In this document: piece after piece, positions 62,160 to 64,000 of the stretch
Numbering within the stretch: the stretch's first letter is position 1
Layout of the letters: the number at the start of each line of letters is the position of its first letter
Source: Neobacillus rhizophilus
GTDB lineage: Bacteria; Bacillota; Bacilli; Bacillales; Cytobacillaceae
Assembly: GCF_018343535.1 (NCBI RefSeq)
Contig: NZ_JAGYPF010000002.1
Location: 398,103-462,102 of the forward strand
Length of the DNA stretch: 64,000 nt
Direction of reading: 5' to 3'
Notes under the pieces: generated by a model
Seen by the model: only the letters and a program-made list of their open reading frames with translations
Database searches by the model: none
What the model was told of the DNA's origin: nothing
Translations under genes and position numbers: made by a program

Positions 62160-62365
62160 TTTCTAGCCATAGGGCTGAGAAAGTGGTTACTCCACCAAGA
62201 AGGGAGAAGCCCGTTCATAATCAAAGTTCTTTTTTAATTGAAAAGCCAACTGCCCGGTAGGAAAGGTAGTTGGCTTAAGTCATTTTGGGACTCAAACGGT
62301 GGAATGGCTAACATTCTTTCGAACTATCAGTAAAAATAAAAGAAAACATAATGATTTTTTTGGGA

Positions 62366-62500
62366 TAATTACCATTTAATTGGATATACTTTCCGATTTG
62401 TTGTGGTTACTTTCCTCTTTGATGATTTTACTTTCACTTTTTGGACAAATACTTTCCGATTTTCTACTTTTACTATCCAAAATTCCTAATTTACTTTCCA
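62366..62500. repeat. 21-bp-spaced array D, core TACTTTCC
   Basis: Cores start at 62366 (TAATTACC), 62387, 62408, 62429, 62450, 62471 (TACTATCC) and 62492: all steps 21. A diverged copy of array C, flanking sequence included. Confidence 0.9.
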
Positions 62501-62702
62501 AATCCTTTGTTAGAGAGTTATACAGAGAGACTGTTCTTTTGTATAGGAAAGGTGCCATAGTCACTACTCGAATTTTGCCGAAGATTGATAGGATTTTAGC
62601 CTGGTAGGAAAAGATAAAATGGAACTGCAACTGAATATTGTTAGGGTGGCTTGGTTGTCAATCTTCTTTTCCTCATTCATTGGGGGAAGGGAGGTGATAA
62701 TC

Positions 62703-62855
62703 TTGGAAACAGTTCTTGAATTCATTCGAGAACTTCTGAAGGGAATCGGACGGGAAATTACGGCGCGTTTTTTTCGGAAAAACGTCTTAGAATACAAGAA
62801 AACCACCCCGCGCCGTAGAAGCATAAGGGTGGTTCGCGAAAAAATTAAAACATAG
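62703..62855 (+). CDS. 50-aa basic amphipathic peptide
   Basis: TTG start 8 bases after GGGAGGTGAT, one of the strongest ribosome sites here. The peptide reads ETVLEFIRELLKGIGREI, then TARFFRKNVLEYKK and TTPRRRSIRVVREKIKT. The N-terminal part is amphipathic helix, the rest very basic. No TM segment. Function unknown; a nucleic-acid or ribosome-binding small protein is possible. A terminator follows at 62889. Confidence 0.6.
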   Translation: METVLEFIRELLKGIGREITARFFRKNVLEYKKTTPRRRSIRVVREKIKT

Positions 62856-62887
62856 ACAACCACCACCCAGACGGTAGCAGTTGCAAG

Positions 62888-62920
62888 GAGAGAAGTGCAC
62901 CAACACTTCTCTCTTTTTTA
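62888..62920 (+). terminator. Intrinsic terminator
   Basis: AGAGAAGTG-CACCAA-CACTTCTCT then CTTTTTT. Confidence 0.85.
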
Positions 62921-63000
62921 TATAACCATTATATACAAAAGTATTCCAAATTAAGAGGGAAGAAGTTTTTTGCTATGGGGTCAGTACCCTTTTTTTAGCC

Positions 63001-63183
63001 TTAGTTAGCATTGGCTAACCCAATTGTGATTTTATTACGCTTTGAACTCTTTGTTTTTCTTCTGGAGCGACTATTGCATAATAAATAGTATTAATCTTTG
63101 TCATTGTTTCCTTTATCTTCATTTGTCCATGCTGTTTCCGGCCAGTTTATCATGTTTTTGAATGTCTACCATTTGGTCAAAGG
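63001..63183 (-). pseudogene. 3'-end remnant of an LCP-family gene
   Basis: About 183 bases align throughout with the last 184 bases (35821-36004) of the LCP gene, with scattered substitutions and indels that break the frame. Pieces such as the counterparts of KIYYGLVAPEEKQRVQSE and FDQMAAIQKNDK are still readable. Only the end of the gene remains. Confidence 0.82.
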
Positions 63184-63192
63184 ATTTCTTCT

Positions 63193-63426
63193 TTATTTAC
63201 ACTCAAAAGAATATTCGCTTGTAAGATGATTATGTATTTCTAGTATGATTTCTCCATCGTTTTCATTGCATTGAGAACTTAGTGTACTTATTTCTTTGGT
63301 ATTAAAATAACTAGAGCTAATAATAAAAAAAGAGGCTACTAGTAAAAGTGTAATGACAATCGATAACATACCTATAAAATACCTATTTTTAAATAAATAC
63401 AGCCTTAAACTCTCCCTTCTAATCAC
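63193..63426 (-). CDS. Small membrane protein, hypothetical
   Basis: Up to about 77 aa with one TM helix (FIGMLSIVITLLLVASFFIIS) and an extracellular polar tail with two Cys. The start is uncertain: a GTG at 63426 overlaps the end of the upstream gene without a clear ribosome site. Family not recognised. Confidence 0.5.
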   Translation of the reverse strand: MIRRESLRLYLFKNRYFIGMLSIVITLLLVASFFIISSSYFNTKEISTLSSQCNENDGEIILEIHNHLTSEYSFECK

Positions 63427-63943
63427 CAATAAAGAAAATATTTTGAAGTAAACAGACAAAAAACTCGGGATCTTGAATGGGGCAGTCTTCTTCAATTTCT
63501 AAATATGTTTTAAACATTTCGGTTGTTTTCATTTTCCATCTCGCCACTTCTTTACCTTGATGATAGAATCTTACCCAATCCATTACTTCTTTTTTCATAG
63601 TAAATTCATGTGATTGACTTATAATGAGGAATTCAGGTGCAATTTTTTGCCAAGTTTTATAGGTGATTTGGAACACCTCGTTGGTTTTACAGTTGAAAAC
63701 TTGATAATATGGATGCCCAACCCACTTTGTTGTCTTTTTGCACTGATAAACTAGATCTCTATCGTTGGAATAAACATCAATTTGAACATGCCAATCAATA
63801 TTCCATATATAGGATACAATTCTCGTTAAGTTACTTTTGTAGGTTCTTTTAAATCTACATACCACATTCCCGTGTTGGTTGAGTACATCAACCAATTTAG
63901 TGGAATCTTTGATTTTGGGAGGTGAATAGGTGTACTTCTGCAC
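63419..63943 (-). CDS. Hypothetical protein, tubby-C-like fold suspected
   Basis: 174 aa, beta-rich and aromatic: TYSPPKIKDSTKLVDVLNQHGNVVCRFKR, WHVQIDVYSNDRDLVYQCKK, WVRFYHQGKEVARWKM. The strand-turn pattern resembles small Bacillus proteins annotated as tubby C-terminal-like (LURP-one related), but I cannot confirm this. Probably cytoplasmic; co-transcribed with the membrane protein that follows. Confidence 0.62.
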   Translation of the reverse strand: MQKYTYSPPKIKDSTKLVDVLNQHGNVVCRFKRTYKSNLTRIVSYIWNIDWHVQIDVYSNDRDLVYQCKKTTKWVGHPYYQVFNCKTNEVFQITYKTWQKIAPEFLIISQSHEFTMKKEVMDWVRFYHQGKEVARWKMKTTEMFKTYLEIEEDCPIQDPEFFVCLLQNIFFIGD

Positions 63944-64000
63944 TTGAATATCCCTTCATTATTTATTTGGTAGTATTTTCATATAATTATACGGAAATCT

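Noticed and set aside
62376..62630. Minus-strand frame through array D (KSES repeats)
   Set aside because: Same reason as array C; frame openness follows from the 21-base period, and no start signal is seen.

Overview
The window looks like the chromosome of a spore-forming, low-GC Bacillaceae, close to Bacillus/Neobacillus/Mesobacillus. The evidence is strong AGGAGG-type ribosome sites with many TTG/GTG starts, a LysM-GH18 spore-type hydrolase, YjcZ-like sporulation peptides, DUF1659/DUF2922/YvrJ genes, a bacillopeptidase F orthologue, a ytr-type ABC operon and a BlaI/BlaR1-controlled beta-lactamase. I see no rRNA, tRNA, CRISPR array, prophage or complete transposase. Intergenic space is unusually rich in repeats and gene remnants.

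Layout. 0-5.2 kb: spore hydrolase, VanW protein, then an FAD oxidoreductase and an ECF41 sigma factor behind an ECF41-type promoter. 5.5-7.0 kb: a RacA-like HTH/coiled-coil gene flanked by two decayed copies, each with the same TATCGC-N3-GCGATA operator. 7.5-18.2 kb: ArsR regulator with SRPBCC proteins, MOSC, DinB, VIT transporter, a bis-His membrane protein, an rRNA methyltransferase with a leader-peptide attenuator, LtrA and an oxidoreductase. 18.5-24 kb: blaI-blaR1-PBP-beta-lactamase with BlaI operators. 24-27.3 kb: transglutaminase-like protein, GNATs and the DUF1659-DUF2922-YvrJ group. 27.6-35.7 kb: a sigma-54 activator and a RidA-DpaL-YgeY-D-aminoacylase-symporter operon behind a clear -24/-12 promoter. 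35.8-46 kb: LCP protein, TPR protein, secreted lipase, lipoprotein, SGNH hydrolase and small genes. 46.3-51.5 kb: GntR regulator facing a dehydrogenase-TRAP transporter operon. 52-53 kb: tiny sporulation-type genes, including a repetitive IEIE/RRRR protein. 53.5-58 kb: bpr. 58.4-62.1 kb: ytr-like ABC operon with one frameshifted ATPase. 62.1-64 kb: repeats, an LCP remnant and two hypothetical genes.

Two repeat systems are the most unusual content. (1) At least eleven copies of a 29-bp unit, made of a 15-nt core (TGGGGACGGTTCTCG-like) between 7-nt arms that vary from copy to copy but still pair. Five of them start 0-3 nt after a stop codon. (2) Four intergenic arrays built on three unrelated short cores, all repeating at 21 bp (twice at 20). 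Another strong candidate is the macrolide-type leader peptide (ending Arg-Tyr-Arg) that overlaps a hairpin bordering the ribosome site of the rlmA-like gene.
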